The notes under the pieces were generated by a model, which did no database searches, was not told where the DNA came from, and saw only the letters and a program-made list of their open reading frames with translations. The translations under genes were made by a program, and so were the position numbers. This document shows, in pieces, positions 16,541 to 25,503 of a DNA stretch of 64,000 bases (the first letter of the stretch is position 1; every line of letters begins with the position of its first letter). Source of the stretch: Actinobacteria bacterium 69-20. Its GTDB lineage: Bacteria > Actinomycetota > Actinomycetes > Mycobacteriales > Nakamurellaceae. Location of the stretch: contig MKSW01000033.1 in assembly GCA_001897425.1 (NCBI GenBank), positions 292,717 to 356,716 of the forward strand, in the 5' to 3' direction.

Positions 16541-16999
16541 CTGGCCGGGCCGCTGCGGGTCGTCATCGACCCGAACGTATGGGTGTCAGGACTGATCAAC
16601 CCGTTCGGCACGCCCGCCCGCGTGATCGAGGCCGTCATGACTCATCGCTGCACCGCCATCGTTACGCACCACCTGCTGGACGAGCTGGGTGCCGTGCTGG
16701 CCCGCCCGAAGTTCCGGCGATGGATCGCGATCGAGGATGCAGTCGCGTTCGTCGTGGCTCTGAAGCGCGAGGGCGATCTGCGACCAGACCCCGAAGAAAC
16801 GCCGAGCATGGTGCGCGATCCCGACGACGACTACCTTGCCGCGCTCGCCAACGCGCAGGCCGCCGAAATCGTCACCGGCGACGCCGACCTCCTTGACGCC
16901 GATCTGACACCCCCGGCGATCACCCCTCGCCAGTTGATCGACCGGCTCGAACAAGCCGGACCATGTCACCAGGCGGCACCGAACTTGCCGAGGAAGTGA
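16541..16999 (+). CDS. PIN-domain toxin with a non-standard start
   Basis: The PIN domain begins LRVVIDPNVWVSGLINPFG and keeps its acidic residues (Asp in IDPN, Glu in LLDELG, Asp in RDPDDDYLAAL, Asp in TGDADLLD). Upstream of the essential aspartate there is no ATG, GTG or TTG in frame. The first such codon, GTG 16583, falls after it. I set the start at CTG 16541, just past the antitoxin TGA (16535-16537), which is in the same frame. Expression by CTG initiation, coupling or TGA readthrough are all possible. Confidence 0.65.
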   Translation: MAGPLRVVIDPNVWVSGLINPFGTPARVIEAVMTHRCTAIVTHHLLDELGAVLARPKFRRWIAIEDAVAFVVALKREGDLRPDPEETPSMVRDPDDDYLAALANAQAAEIVTGDADLLDADLTPPAITPRQLIDRLEQAGPCHQAAPNLPRK

Positions 17000-17027
17000 T
17001 CGTCCGGCGCGGCGACGTCGCCAGACC

Positions 17028-18464
17028 TTACTGCGCCTGGGAGACCGACGACATGTGGAAGCCGTCGACGCGGATCGCCGGCATCGCCGAGCGGGTGAAG
17101 AAGTCGCTCCACTCCCGGGACAGGCACCGCTCGGTGCGGCCGACGTCCACCGAGTGGCGCAGCACGTCGAAGGGCGAGACGTTGAACCGGAAGTTGTTCA
17201 CGGCCGCGGTCACCTCGCCGTGCTCGATCAGGAACACCCCGTCCCGGGTGAGCCCGGTCAGCAGCAGCGTCATCGGGTCCACCTCACGGATGTACCACAG
17301 CGATGTCAACAGCAGACCCCGCTCCACACCCGCGACAAGATCTGCGGTAGAACGGGTCTCGTCCCCGCCGGTGAGGATCAGGTTGTCCGGCACGGGGGTG
17401 AAGGCCGCGCCGTACTCGGCCGCCGAGGCGCGGGTGTGGACGAGGTCGTGCAGCACGCCGCCCTTCACCAATTCGATCCGCCCGGCCGGCGTGCCGTTGT
17501 CGAACACCGAGACCTCGTCGGAGGAATGCGCCGTCTCGACGAACGGGGAACACTCCAGCCCCGGCGCGTGCGGGTCGCCATACAGGTCAAGCGCCCGGTC
17601 CGTCAGACGTTCGCCGCTGCGGGTACCGCCGGCGGAGGCGAACGCCGACCGGCCCTCGTGGGCCGGGCGGGCCGCCGCGCTCCATGCCAGGTAGATCAGG
17701 AAATCCGCGACCGAGGTCGGCGGCAGCACCGTGTCGTACCGGCCGGGCGGCAGGTCCACCCGCCGCTCGGCCCACCGCAAGCGCTCACTGAGTTCGAGAC
17801 CCGCTGCCGCAACGTCGATGTCGGTGAAATCGACGGTCGACGCCCCCGTCCACGCCGACCGCGCCAGGTCGGCCGACTTCGCGTTCAACTCGAACGTTCC
17901 GGTGGGTTGCACCCAGCGGCGGCGCAGCCCCGTGGACGTGCCCAGATGCACTGTCCGCATCTCGTGCCGCGCGAACCCGTAGAGCACCCGGCTCCCGGCA
18001 CGGGCGTCGTCGAACGCGGCCGCCAGCGACGGGAGCACGCCCGAAAACACATCGAAGGACGTGGGAACGGCGTCATCAGAGAAACCGGACTCCATGCCGG
18101 ACGAGTTCCCGGTTCCGAAGAGCGCCATGGCATCTCGCGCCGCCCCGCCGGCCGAGGCTGCTCGCGCGGCGTCCTCCGCCGCCCGCACCACGGCCTCGAC
18201 CATGACGGCGGATGCGGCATCCGCCGAGGAGCCCGCGACCGTCGCGGCCGCCCGTCCCGAAGGGGTGTCCACCACGGCGACGACGTAGAAGTCCACCGAG
18301 GTGGCCATGCCGCTCGTCGTCACGGTGTTGTTGGCCCAGCGCGCATTTGCTTGGGATGTCGAGTGCACCACCACGACGCAGCCGTCGGTCCGCGACGCGG
18401 CGAGTCCGGCCTCGACGATCTGCTCCGGTGTCAACAGGCCCGCAGGGACCCGGTCGCCCATCAT
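17028..18464 (-). CDS. TldE/PmbA-type subunit of the TldD/TldE protease
   Basis: 478 residues of the PmbA/TldE family, the non-catalytic partner in the heterodimeric zinc peptidase that trims unfolded or modified peptides in other bacteria. Features include the N-terminal SQANARWANNTVTTSG region, a central DLPPGRYDTVLPP strand, and the C-terminal NLILTGGDETRSTADLVAGV block. It lacks HExxxH, as expected. Its ATG overlaps the stop of tldD by 4 bases, so the two are made together. Confidence 0.9.
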   Translation of the reverse strand: MMGDRVPAGLLTPEQIVEAGLAASRTDGCVVVVHSTSQANARWANNTVTTSGMATSVDFYVVAVVDTPSGRAAATVAGSSADAASAVMVEAVVRAAEDAARAASAGGAARDAMALFGTGNSSGMESGFSDDAVPTSFDVFSGVLPSLAAAFDDARAGSRVLYGFARHEMRTVHLGTSTGLRRRWVQPTGTFELNAKSADLARSAWTGASTVDFTDIDVAAAGLELSERLRWAERRVDLPPGRYDTVLPPTSVADFLIYLAWSAAARPAHEGRSAFASAGGTRSGERLTDRALDLYGDPHAPGLECSPFVETAHSSDEVSVFDNGTPAGRIELVKGGVLHDLVHTRASAAEYGAAFTPVPDNLILTGGDETRSTADLVAGVERGLLLTSLWYIREVDPMTLLLTGLTRDGVFLIEHGEVTAAVNNFRFNVSPFDVLRHSVDVGRTERCLSREWSDFFTRSAMPAIRVDGFHMSSVSQAQ

Positions 18465-19981
18465 GCCGCACCCCCAGCAGTGTGACCCTCGGCGAGCGTG
18501 TTCAGCACCGTGATCCCGCGGAACCGCGCCGACGGGCATCCGTGCGAGACCGGCGCCACCTGCCCGGGCTGTCCCTTGCCGCAGTTGAACGCCCCGCCGA
18601 GAACATACGTCGATGGCCCGCCGACGGCGTCCATAGCCCCCCAAAAGTCGGTAGTCGTTGCCTGGTAGGCGATATCGCGCAGCTGACCGTCCAACTTCCC
18701 GGCACGGATGCGGTAGAAGCGCTGCCCGGTGAACTGGAAGTTGTACCGCTGCATGTCGATCGACCAGGACTTGTCGCCGACGATGTAGATGCCGTCATCG
18801 ACGCCCGCGATCAGGTCGTCCGTCGAGCCGCCCGAAGGGTCGGGTTGCAGGGACACGTTGGCCATCCGCTGGATCGGAATGTTCCCCGGCGAATCCGCGT
18901 AGGCGCACCCGTTCGACCGATCCAGCCCGAGCTTCCGCGCGAACACCCGGTCCACCTGGTAGCCCACCAGCACGCCGTCGCGGATCAGGTCCCACTGCTG
19001 GGCGGCCACGCCGTCGTCGTCGAAACCCACCGTCGCGAGGCCGTGCACGGCATTGCGGTCCCCGGTAACGTTCATGACGGCCGAACCGTATCGCAGCGAC
19101 CCCAGCTTGTCCGGGGTCGCGAAAGACGTTCCGGCATAAGCGGCCTCGTAGCCGATCGCCCTGTCGTACTCGGTGGCGTGGCCGATCGATTCGTGGATCG
19201 TCAGGAAGAGGTTGGACGGGTCGATCACCAGGTCGTACCGGCCCGGTTCGACGGACGGCGCCTTCGTCTTCTCGGCCAGCGTGTCGGCGATCACCGGGAT
19301 CTCCGCGTCGAAGTCCCAGCCGCCGGTGACGTACTCCCACCCGCGACCCGCCGGCGGGGCGAGCGACTTCATCGTCTCGAACCCGCCGGAGTCGGCATTC
19401 ACCGCGATCGCCTGCAGTTCGGGCTGCAGCCGTACCCGCTGCTGGGTGGTGGTCGTCCCCGCGGTATCCGCGTAGAAAGTGTTCTCCTTGACGCAGTGCA
19501 CCGAGGCCACCGTGTGCGTCACGCCGTCGCGAGCCAGCAGCCGCTCGGACCGGTCCAGCAGCAGCCCGACCTTCTCCGACGCGGGCACCGCGAACGGATC
19601 GACGTCATAATCGCTGACCCATATCGCGTCGTGGTAAACGGGTTCCGGAGCGCGCTCGACCCGTTCGGCGACCACACCGGCGAGCGCCCGCGCGATCTCG
19701 ACGGCCTGGTGGGCGGTCGCGGCGGCGGCGTCGGGGGTGGCCAGCACCGAGGCGGCGAAGCCCCAGACGCCGTCCACGATCACGCGCACCGCGTATCCCG
19801 TGGTCACGGCCTCGGTCGCCGCCTGCACCGCCGTATCCCGGACGGCGAGCATCGAGGTCTGCAGCCGGTGGAAGCGGAAATCGGCGAATGAGGCGCCGGA
19901 CGAGCGGGCGGCCGCGAGCGCTGCGTCGGCCAGCACGCGGAGCGGCAGGGCCGTAAACGATGCGTCGACGGAAGGTGACAT
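18461..19981 (-). CDS. tldD: TldD-type metallopeptidase, catalytic subunit
   Basis: 506 residues. The zinc motif HESIGH (His263, Glu264, His268) lies in LFLTIHESIGHATEYDRA, with downstream RMANVSLQP and GIYIVGDKSWSID typical of TldD. With the adjoining TldE it should form a chamber that degrades peptides. The target here is unknown because no RiPP cluster is in view. The start is ATG 19981 (MSPSVDASFT), preceded by GGTGA-type context; the frame continues open upstream but looks non-coding. Confidence 0.93.
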   Translation of the reverse strand: MSPSVDASFTALPLRVLADAALAAARSSGASFADFRFHRLQTSMLAVRDTAVQAATEAVTTGYAVRVIVDGVWGFAASVLATPDAAAATAHQAVEIARALAGVVAERVERAPEPVYHDAIWVSDYDVDPFAVPASEKVGLLLDRSERLLARDGVTHTVASVHCVKENTFYADTAGTTTTQQRVRLQPELQAIAVNADSGGFETMKSLAPPAGRGWEYVTGGWDFDAEIPVIADTLAEKTKAPSVEPGRYDLVIDPSNLFLTIHESIGHATEYDRAIGYEAAYAGTSFATPDKLGSLRYGSAVMNVTGDRNAVHGLATVGFDDDGVAAQQWDLIRDGVLVGYQVDRVFARKLGLDRSNGCAYADSPGNIPIQRMANVSLQPDPSGGSTDDLIAGVDDGIYIVGDKSWSIDMQRYNFQFTGQRFYRIRAGKLDGQLRDIAYQATTTDFWGAMDAVGGPSTYVLGGAFNCGKGQPGQVAPVSHGCPSARFRGITVLNTLAEGHTAGGAA

Positions 19982-20083
19982 GGCCTCCACCCTACGGGCC
20001 GCGGCCGGCCGGGGCCCCGGGCGAGACGGGCGGGCCCCGGCGCGCACCGCCCGGTTCTGGTGGCGATCGTCGGAGCCGCGATA

Positions 20084-20128
20084 CGCCGAACAGCGCCATA
20101 CCACCCGGGTATGACGCTGTTCGCGGCG
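20084..20128. repeat. Hairpin made of two inverted dispersed motifs
   Basis: A reverse motif variant at 20084-20100 (CGCCGAACAGCGCCATA) faces a full forward copy at 20110-20128 (TATGACGCTGTTCGCGGCG), leaving a 9-base loop. The arms pair almost throughout, with one mismatch and a 2-base bulge. It follows the stop of the ABC ATPase gene (minus strand) and precedes tldD, so it could terminate transcription. Confidence 0.75.
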
Positions 20129-20158
20129 TGCCGCCGGTGGGCCGGCGACCGATCGGTG

Positions 20159-20851
20159 TTACGCAGCCGGCACGGGTTCCGGCGCGTCGACCAACCGGCC
20201 GTCATGCACGTGCACGACTCGATCCGTCAGGTGCACGTGCGCCAGATCGTGCGTCACCATGAGGGTTGCCAGGTTCTGCTCGCGGGTGACCTCGGCGAGC
20301 AGCGTCACGATGGCCTCCCCGCGGTCGCGGTCCAGTGCCGAGGTGGGCTCGTCCACCAGCAGCAGCGCCGGGGAGCCCATCAGCGCGCGGGCGACGTTCA
20401 CGCGTTGCCGCTCCCCGCCGGAGAGCCGCGCGGGCCGGCGGTGGGCCTTGTCGGCCAGGCCCACGCGCTCCAGCAGCTCCGACGCCCGTGTGCGTGCGGC
20501 GGCCTTGTCGTCACCGCTCAGATCGGCGACGAGCAGCAACTGGTCGAGTGCGGTGAGCGAGGCGAGCAGGTTCGCCTGCTGGAATACGAACCCGATCGAC
20601 TCCAGCCGGAGCCGGTCGCGGGCGGCCGAGCTGAGCGGGCCGGCGTCGACCCCGGCGATCTCCACCCGGCCGGAGTCCGGGGCGATCAGCGTGCCGGCGA
20701 CCGCCAGCAGGCTGGACTTGCCCGAACCGGATGGGCCGGTCACGGCGATGAATTCGCCGGCGGACACGTGCAGGCTCACGTCGTCCAGAGCGGTGAGGCG
20801 GCTGTCGCCGTCGGGGTAGGTCAGGTTGACGGATTCGAGGGTCAGGCTCAT
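20159..20851 (-). CDS. ABC transporter ATP-binding protein, MacB/LolD type
   Basis: 230 residues. Walker A GPSGSGKSS (39-47), a Q-loop at FVFQQANLLASLT, signature LSGGERQRV, Walker B LLLVDEPTSALD and a switch histidine in VTHDL are all intact. This subfamily powers MacB/FtsX-like permeases that export or extract substrates without classical transport. It overlaps the permease gene upstream by 4 bases. The hairpin at 20084-20128 lies just downstream. Confidence 0.93.
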   Translation of the reverse strand: MSLTLESVNLTYPDGDSRLTALDDVSLHVSAGEFIAVTGPSGSGKSSLLAVAGTLIAPDSGRVEIAGVDAGPLSSAARDRLRLESIGFVFQQANLLASLTALDQLLLVADLSGDDKAAARTRASELLERVGLADKAHRRPARLSGGERQRVNVARALMGSPALLLVDEPTSALDRDRGEAIVTLLAEVTREQNLATLMVTHDLAHVHLTDRVVHVHDGRLVDAPEPVPAA

Positions 20852-21900
20852 CGTGAGGCTCCTAGGGCAGTCAGCGGGTCGATGGTGGAGATGCGCCGGG
20901 TCGAGGCGGCCGCGCCGACCAGGCCGGCGACGATCATCACGACCATCGGCAGGGCGAGGGTGGCGGCGGACAGTGTGAACGGCACAACGTTGGCGGCGAG
21001 CAGGCCGAGCACCGCGGCCAGGCCGGCGCCCACTCCGGCGCCGAGCACCATGATCAGCAGGGCCTGCCCGAGCGCGTCGCGCAACAGGTAGCGGCGGCTG
21101 CCGCCGATGGCTCGCACCACGGCCAGATCACCGGCACGCTGCATGGTCCACACCGTGAAGAAGCTGCCCACGACCAGCACCGACACGGCGACCAGCAGGA
21201 GGCGGATCAGGTTCAGCGAGCCCTGTTCGGCGCTGTAGCCGCCGACGGCGCCGAACGCCGCGCTCTTGCTCACCACGGTCACGCCGGGGACATCGTGGGT
21301 GGGCGTGCCGGTCAGGCCGACGGCGGTGATGGTGTCGGTGTGTGCGATCTGCCGCCAGGTGTCGACGGAGGTATAGACCGTGGGCATGTGGCTGAAGGAG
21401 GTGTCCTCGACGGTCGCCGAGACGGTGAATCTCGTTCCGCCAAGGGTCACGGTGTCGCCGACGTGTACGTGCGCGTCCTTCGTCAGCGCCCCGGCCACGG
21501 CGATCTGGCCGGCCGCGGGCGTTCGCCCGGCGGTCAGCGGGGGCAGCAGCCCCGGGTCGGTGCCGATCACGGTGACCGCCGCTGCGGCGTCGCCATTCTC
21601 CAACTGGGTGGTGGCCACGCCGAGCGGATGGGCTGCGGTCACGCCGGGCACAGCAGCCAGCTGGCCGACGGTGTCTGCCGGCAAGGCCGAACCGGTGAAG
21701 GACACCGCCTGGCCGGCCGCCGGTTTGGCGAACGCGATGCTGTCGACGGGCAGGTCGCGCACCGCGGAGATGCTGGCCGAGCCGAGCCCGGCGGTCAGGC
21801 CGGAGAGCATCACCACCAGGAACGTCATCAGAGCTATCACGGCGCCGATCAGGGCGAACCGGCCACGGGCGAAACGAAGGTCTCGAATTGCTATGAACAT
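20848..21900 (-). CDS. ABC transporter permease, MacB/FtsX type
   Basis: 350 residues with the MacB/FtsX layout: one N-terminal helix (RFALIGAVIALMTFLVVMLSG), a large extracytoplasmic domain (about 50-230), then three helices, with AVVRAIGGSRRYLLRDALGQ between the first and second. It should form an exporter with the adjoining ATPase. The start is ATG 21900 (MFIAIRDLRF). The divergent two-component system beginning at 22034 is a natural candidate to regulate it. Confidence 0.9.
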   Translation of the reverse strand: MFIAIRDLRFARGRFALIGAVIALMTFLVVMLSGLTAGLGSASISAVRDLPVDSIAFAKPAAGQAVSFTGSALPADTVGQLAAVPGVTAAHPLGVATTQLENGDAAAAVTVIGTDPGLLPPLTAGRTPAAGQIAVAGALTKDAHVHVGDTVTLGGTRFTVSATVEDTSFSHMPTVYTSVDTWRQIAHTDTITAVGLTGTPTHDVPGVTVVSKSAAFGAVGGYSAEQGSLNLIRLLLVAVSVLVVGSFFTVWTMQRAGDLAVVRAIGGSRRYLLRDALGQALLIMVLGAGVGAGLAAVLGLLAANVVPFTLSAATLALPMVVMIVAGLVGAAASTRRISTIDPLTALGASR

Positions 21901-22033
21901 GCCTCCATGGTTTCCGGCAACGGGGCCGCGCACATCGGGCGCACGATCGGTCTTCGCGCGCCGGACGGCGCACGTCCGGATCAACCGAAAGTTGCAGGCG
22001 CCCACGGCCCGGACGGGCTACCGTAGCGCCACG

Positions 22034-23389
22034 ATGAGCGAATCCGCCGCAGTGCCGCCTGCCGAGCCACCGACCGGGGCCGGGTCGGCGGAACTATCGG
22101 CGGCACCGTCAGCGGCACCGTCAGCGGCGCCGCCGGCCGGGCCGCCGCCGCGCACGCACCCGCTGACGTCGCCGTCCGCCGTCGTGCTGCTGCGGCGCGC
22201 GGAGCATGTGCTGTTCGCGGGGCTGCTCGTATTCGGCGCGGCCCAATCCGTCACGGCCCGGACCCGGCCGCTCGCCGCGTGCCTCGTCGCCGCCGCAGTG
22301 GCGGCCTGGTACGGATACGGCGCCGTGCTCTCTCGCCGAGGCCGGGCCGGGGGGGCCGACAGTGCCGACCGTGCCGGCCGAGCCGGCCGAGCCGGCAGTG
22401 GTGCCGGAGACGCGTGGCTGCTGGTCCTCGCCGTGGGCTGGGTCGCGCTCGCCTGGCTGTCGGTGTCGTTCGTCTGGCTGGTGTTCCCGGTCCTGCTGCT
22501 GGCCTGGCAGCTCCTGCCGACCCGATACGCGGTCCCGAGCGTCGTCGGGCTCACGGCAGCAGCCATCGCCGCGTTCGCCATGCACGAGGGCGGGTTCACC
22601 GCGGCCGGGGTGCTGGGTCCGTCGATCGGTGCCGCCGTCGCCGTCGTCATCAGCGTCGTCTACCAGCAACTGCGGGACGAGAACGAGCGCCGTGCAAACC
22701 TTCTCATGAGCCTCGCCGCCGCACAGGAGCAGCTGTCGGCGATCCAGCGGCAGGCAGGCACACTGGCCGAACGCGAACGCCTCGCCGGCGAAATCCACGA
22801 CACCATCGCGCAATCGCTGGCGAGCATCGTCCTACTGCTGCGATCGGTCACGGCACAGGCGGCCCCGCTCCCGGAGGCCGCGCGCAAGCAGCTCGACACC
22901 GCCGCCGGCGCCGCCCGCACTGCGCTGGAGGACACCCGCCGCCTCGTCCGCGCCCTGCACCCGGCGGACCTCGCCGGACAATCCCTGACCGAGGCGCTGC
23001 GCCGGCTGGCCGACGACACCACCCAGGTCGGCATCGCCACCGACCTCGCCGTCGACGGCGAGCCGTACGAGCTCCCCGCCCCGATCGCCGTCGCTCTGCT
23101 GCGCACCGCCCAGGGCGCCGTAGGCAACATCGTCGCGCACGCGCAGGCCACCCGCGCGCGCCTGACCCTCACCTACCAGCCCGGGCAGCTCCGTCTCGAC
23201 ATCGTCGACAACGGGCGCGGTTTCGACCCGGATCAGCCGCTCCGGGACCCCAAGGCGGGGACCGGGATCGGGCTCGCCGCCATGCGCCACCGGCTCGCCG
23301 CCGTCGCGGGTACCCTCACCATCGAATCCACCCCCGGCGGCGGAACCGCCATCGGCGCCAGCATTCCCGTGGAGGCATCCCGTGACTGA
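22034..23389 (+). CDS. NarL-class sensor histidine kinase
   Basis: 451 residues. A Pro/Ala-rich head with short repeats (AAPSAAPSAAPPAG) is followed by about five membrane segments (60-215), a short coiled coil, a HisKA_3 dimerisation helix with phospho-acceptor His255 (GEIHDTIAQSLASI), and a HATPase domain with DNGRGFDP and GTGIGLAAMRHR. A loop at about 105-120 has a DRAGRAGRAG tandem. It overlaps its response regulator by 8 bases and should phosphorylate it. Stimulus unknown; the divergent ABC exporter is a likely target. Confidence 0.92.
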   Translation: MSESAAVPPAEPPTGAGSAELSAAPSAAPSAAPPAGPPPRTHPLTSPSAVVLLRRAEHVLFAGLLVFGAAQSVTARTRPLAACLVAAAVAAWYGYGAVLSRRGRAGGADSADRAGRAGRAGSGAGDAWLLVLAVGWVALAWLSVSFVWLVFPVLLLAWQLLPTRYAVPSVVGLTAAAIAAFAMHEGGFTAAGVLGPSIGAAVAVVISVVYQQLRDENERRANLLMSLAAAQEQLSAIQRQAGTLAERERLAGEIHDTIAQSLASIVLLLRSVTAQAAPLPEAARKQLDTAAGAARTALEDTRRLVRALHPADLAGQSLTEALRRLADDTTQVGIATDLAVDGEPYELPAPIAVALLRTAQGAVGNIVAHAQATRARLTLTYQPGQLRLDIVDNGRGFDPDQPLRDPKAGTGIGLAAMRHRLAAVAGTLTIESTPGGGTAIGASIPVEASRD

Positions 23390-24071
23390 GCCGACAACTG
23401 GGCCGACGACACGGCCGTCGACCGGGCCGGTCATCGGACCGACAACTGCGCCGATCCGGATCATGATCGTCGACGACCACCCCATCGTCCGGACCGGCCT
23501 GCGCGCCGCGCTCGAGAACGACGCCACCGTCGCCGTTATCGCCGAAGCCTCGACCGGCGTCGATGCCGTCACCGCCGCTCGGGCAGCCCGGCCGGATGTG
23601 GTGCTCATGGACCTGCACCTCGGCGCGGGCATCGACGGCGCCGAGGCCACCCGGCAGCTCGTCGCGCTGGACACTCCACCCCGCGTGCTCGTGCTCACCG
23701 CCTACGAGAACGAGGCCGACATCCTCGCCGCCATCCAGGCGGGCGCCACCGGCTACCTGCTCAAGGACGCCGCCGCCGCCGACCTCATCGACGCCATCCA
23801 CACGGCCGCCACCGGGGAGACCGTCCTCGCCCCCACCGTCGCAACCCGCCTCGTCTCCCGGGTGCGCAAGCCCCAGCAGGCGCTCACCCCGCGCGAGTCC
23901 GAGATCCTCCAGCACGTGGCCGAGGGCGCCGGCAACCAGGCGATCGCGCGCGACCTCTTCATCACCGAGGCCACCGTCAAGTCGCACCTCGTCCAGATCT
24001 TCAGCAAGCTCGGCGTCGACTCGCGCACCGCCGCCGCCGCCGAGGCCCGCCGCCGGGGCCTGATCCGGTAG
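23382..24071 (+). CDS. NarL/LuxR-type response regulator
   Basis: 229 residues starting at GTG inside the kinase gene. A receiver domain (about 25-140) has the acidic pair DD31-32 and phospho-acceptor Asp77 (VVLMDLHL). The C-terminal LuxR-type HTH begins LTPRESEILQHVAEGAGNQA. The first 24 residues are an unusual Thr/Gly/Pro repeat (TTGPTTRPSTGPVIGPTT) not normal in this family. If GTG 23382 is not used, the next start would cut into the receiver, so the extension is probably real. Confidence 0.93.
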   Translation: MTEPTTGPTTRPSTGPVIGPTTAPIRIMIVDDHPIVRTGLRAALENDATVAVIAEASTGVDAVTAARAARPDVVLMDLHLGAGIDGAEATRQLVALDTPPRVLVLTAYENEADILAAIQAGATGYLLKDAAAADLIDAIHTAATGETVLAPTVATRLVSRVRKPQQALTPRESEILQHVAEGAGNQAIARDLFITEATVKSHLVQIFSKLGVDSRTAAAAEARRRGLIR

Positions 24072-24408
24072 CCCCTGCCCGATCATGTGCCCGGCCAGCA
24101 CCGGACCCACCGGGTATGACGACGTTCCGGGCCGCGCCCCCGCGCCCCCGCACCGCCGCCGCGAAGCCCTCGCATCCCGTAGGCTCGTCGGCGGATTACG
24201 GGCACATCCCCAGGCGATTCGGGGCAAACCCTGACCCGCCGGGGCGCGCCGGCATGGGATCGTGGAACGGCGGAACAGCGGTCTGCGCCGCACGTCCAGA
24301 TATCGGTCGGCGGACACAGCCGGGACAATTGCCCCGCACTGCCCCGGTGACCGTGGCCGGTGCGGAACACGCCCGCAACGAGAACAGCGTCATACCCGAA
24401 AGGACCCC
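24072..24408. other. Intergenic region with two facing motif copies
   Basis: 337 bases between a response regulator and an ABC gene on the same strand. A forward motif copy is at 24111-24130 (CGGGTATGACGACGTTCCGG) and a reverse copy at 24381-24397, which ends just before the ABC ribosome site (GAAAGGA, 24398-24404). No gene or clear promoter is visible. Confidence 0.55.
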
Positions 24409-25497
24409 ATGACGATCGAAGTACGCGACCTGACGAAGGTGTACGGCAAGACTCTCGCCGTGGACCACCTGTCGTTCGAGGTGCGCCCCGGCATGGTCAC
24501 CGGCTTCCTCGGCCCGAACGGCGCCGGCAAGTCCACGACGATGCGCATGATCCTCGGCCTCGACCGACCGACCTCCGGCAGGTCGCTGATCGACGGCAAG
24601 CCGTATCACGACCTGCACGATCCGCTGACCCGGGTCGGCTCGCTGCTGGACGCGAACTGGGTGCACCCGAACCGCTCGGCACGGGCGCACCTGAGGTGGA
24701 TGGCGCGGTCCAACGGGCTGCCGACGTCGCGCGTGGACGAGGTGCTGGAGCTGGTGGGCCTGCACGACGTGGCCGGCAAGAGCGCGGGGCAGTACTCGCT
24801 CGGCATGAAGCAGCGCCTGGGGCTGGCCGGCGCACTGCTCGGCGACCCGGGGGTGCTGCTCTTCGACGAGCCGGTCAACGGACTCGACCCCGAGGGCATC
24901 CTGTGGATCCGCACGCTCATGCGAAACCTGGCGGCGCAGGGTCGCACGGTGCTCGTGTCGTCTCATCTGCTGTCCGAGATGGCTTTGACGGCAGACCATC
25001 TCGTGGTGATCGGGCGCGGCCGGCTGATCGCTGACGCGCCGACGGCGGAGTTCATCTCGGCGGCGACGCGGTCGACGGTGCGGGTGCGGTCGCCGCGCAT
25101 CACCGAACTCGTGCCGCTGCTGCAGGCGCAACTGGCGGCCACCGTAGAACCGGTCGACGGCGCACCGGACGCGGCGACGGTGTCGGGTGCGGCGATCGAC
25201 CGGATCGGCGAGGCCGCGGCGGCGGCAGGCATTGCGCTGCATGAGCTTTCGCCGCAGAACGGGTCGCTGGAGCAGGCGTTCATCGAGCTCACGGCGGGGT
25301 CTGCGGAGTTCGCGTCGCATCCCGGCCCGTCGGGTACGGCGCCGTCGGCGGGGCAAGGTCCGTCGGTTCCGGGCCGTGCCGCGCAGTGGTCACCCGATGG
25401 TTCGACGCTCGCGCCTGACGGATCCGCTGTTGCACCACCGACACCTGATGCATACCAGCCCGCGGCCGCGCGCCACACCGCCCCAGAAGGGAACTGA
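24409..25497 (+). CDS. ABC transporter ATP-binding protein (ABC-2 export type)
   Basis: 362 residues. Walker A GPNGAGKST (35-43), signature YSLGMKQRLGLAGALLG, Walker B VLLFDEPVNGLD and the switch VSSHLLSEMALTADH are intact. The usual protein ends near residue 300. Here a 60-residue Ser/Pro/Gly/Ala tail (HPGPSGTAPSAGQGPSVPG) with no predicted fold is added. The permease follows after 6 bases. The pair resembles drug or antibiotic efflux systems of actinobacteria; substrate unknown. Confidence 0.92.
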   Translation: MTIEVRDLTKVYGKTLAVDHLSFEVRPGMVTGFLGPNGAGKSTTMRMILGLDRPTSGRSLIDGKPYHDLHDPLTRVGSLLDANWVHPNRSARAHLRWMARSNGLPTSRVDEVLELVGLHDVAGKSAGQYSLGMKQRLGLAGALLGDPGVLLFDEPVNGLDPEGILWIRTLMRNLAAQGRTVLVSSHLLSEMALTADHLVVIGRGRLIADAPTAEFISAATRSTVRVRSPRITELVPLLQAQLAATVEPVDGAPDAATVSGAAIDRIGEAAAAAGIALHELSPQNGSLEQAFIELTAGSAEFASHPGPSGTAPSAGQGPSVPGRAAQWSPDGSTLAPDGSAVAPPTPDAYQPAAARHTAPEGN

Positions 25498-25503
25498 CCC
25501 GCC

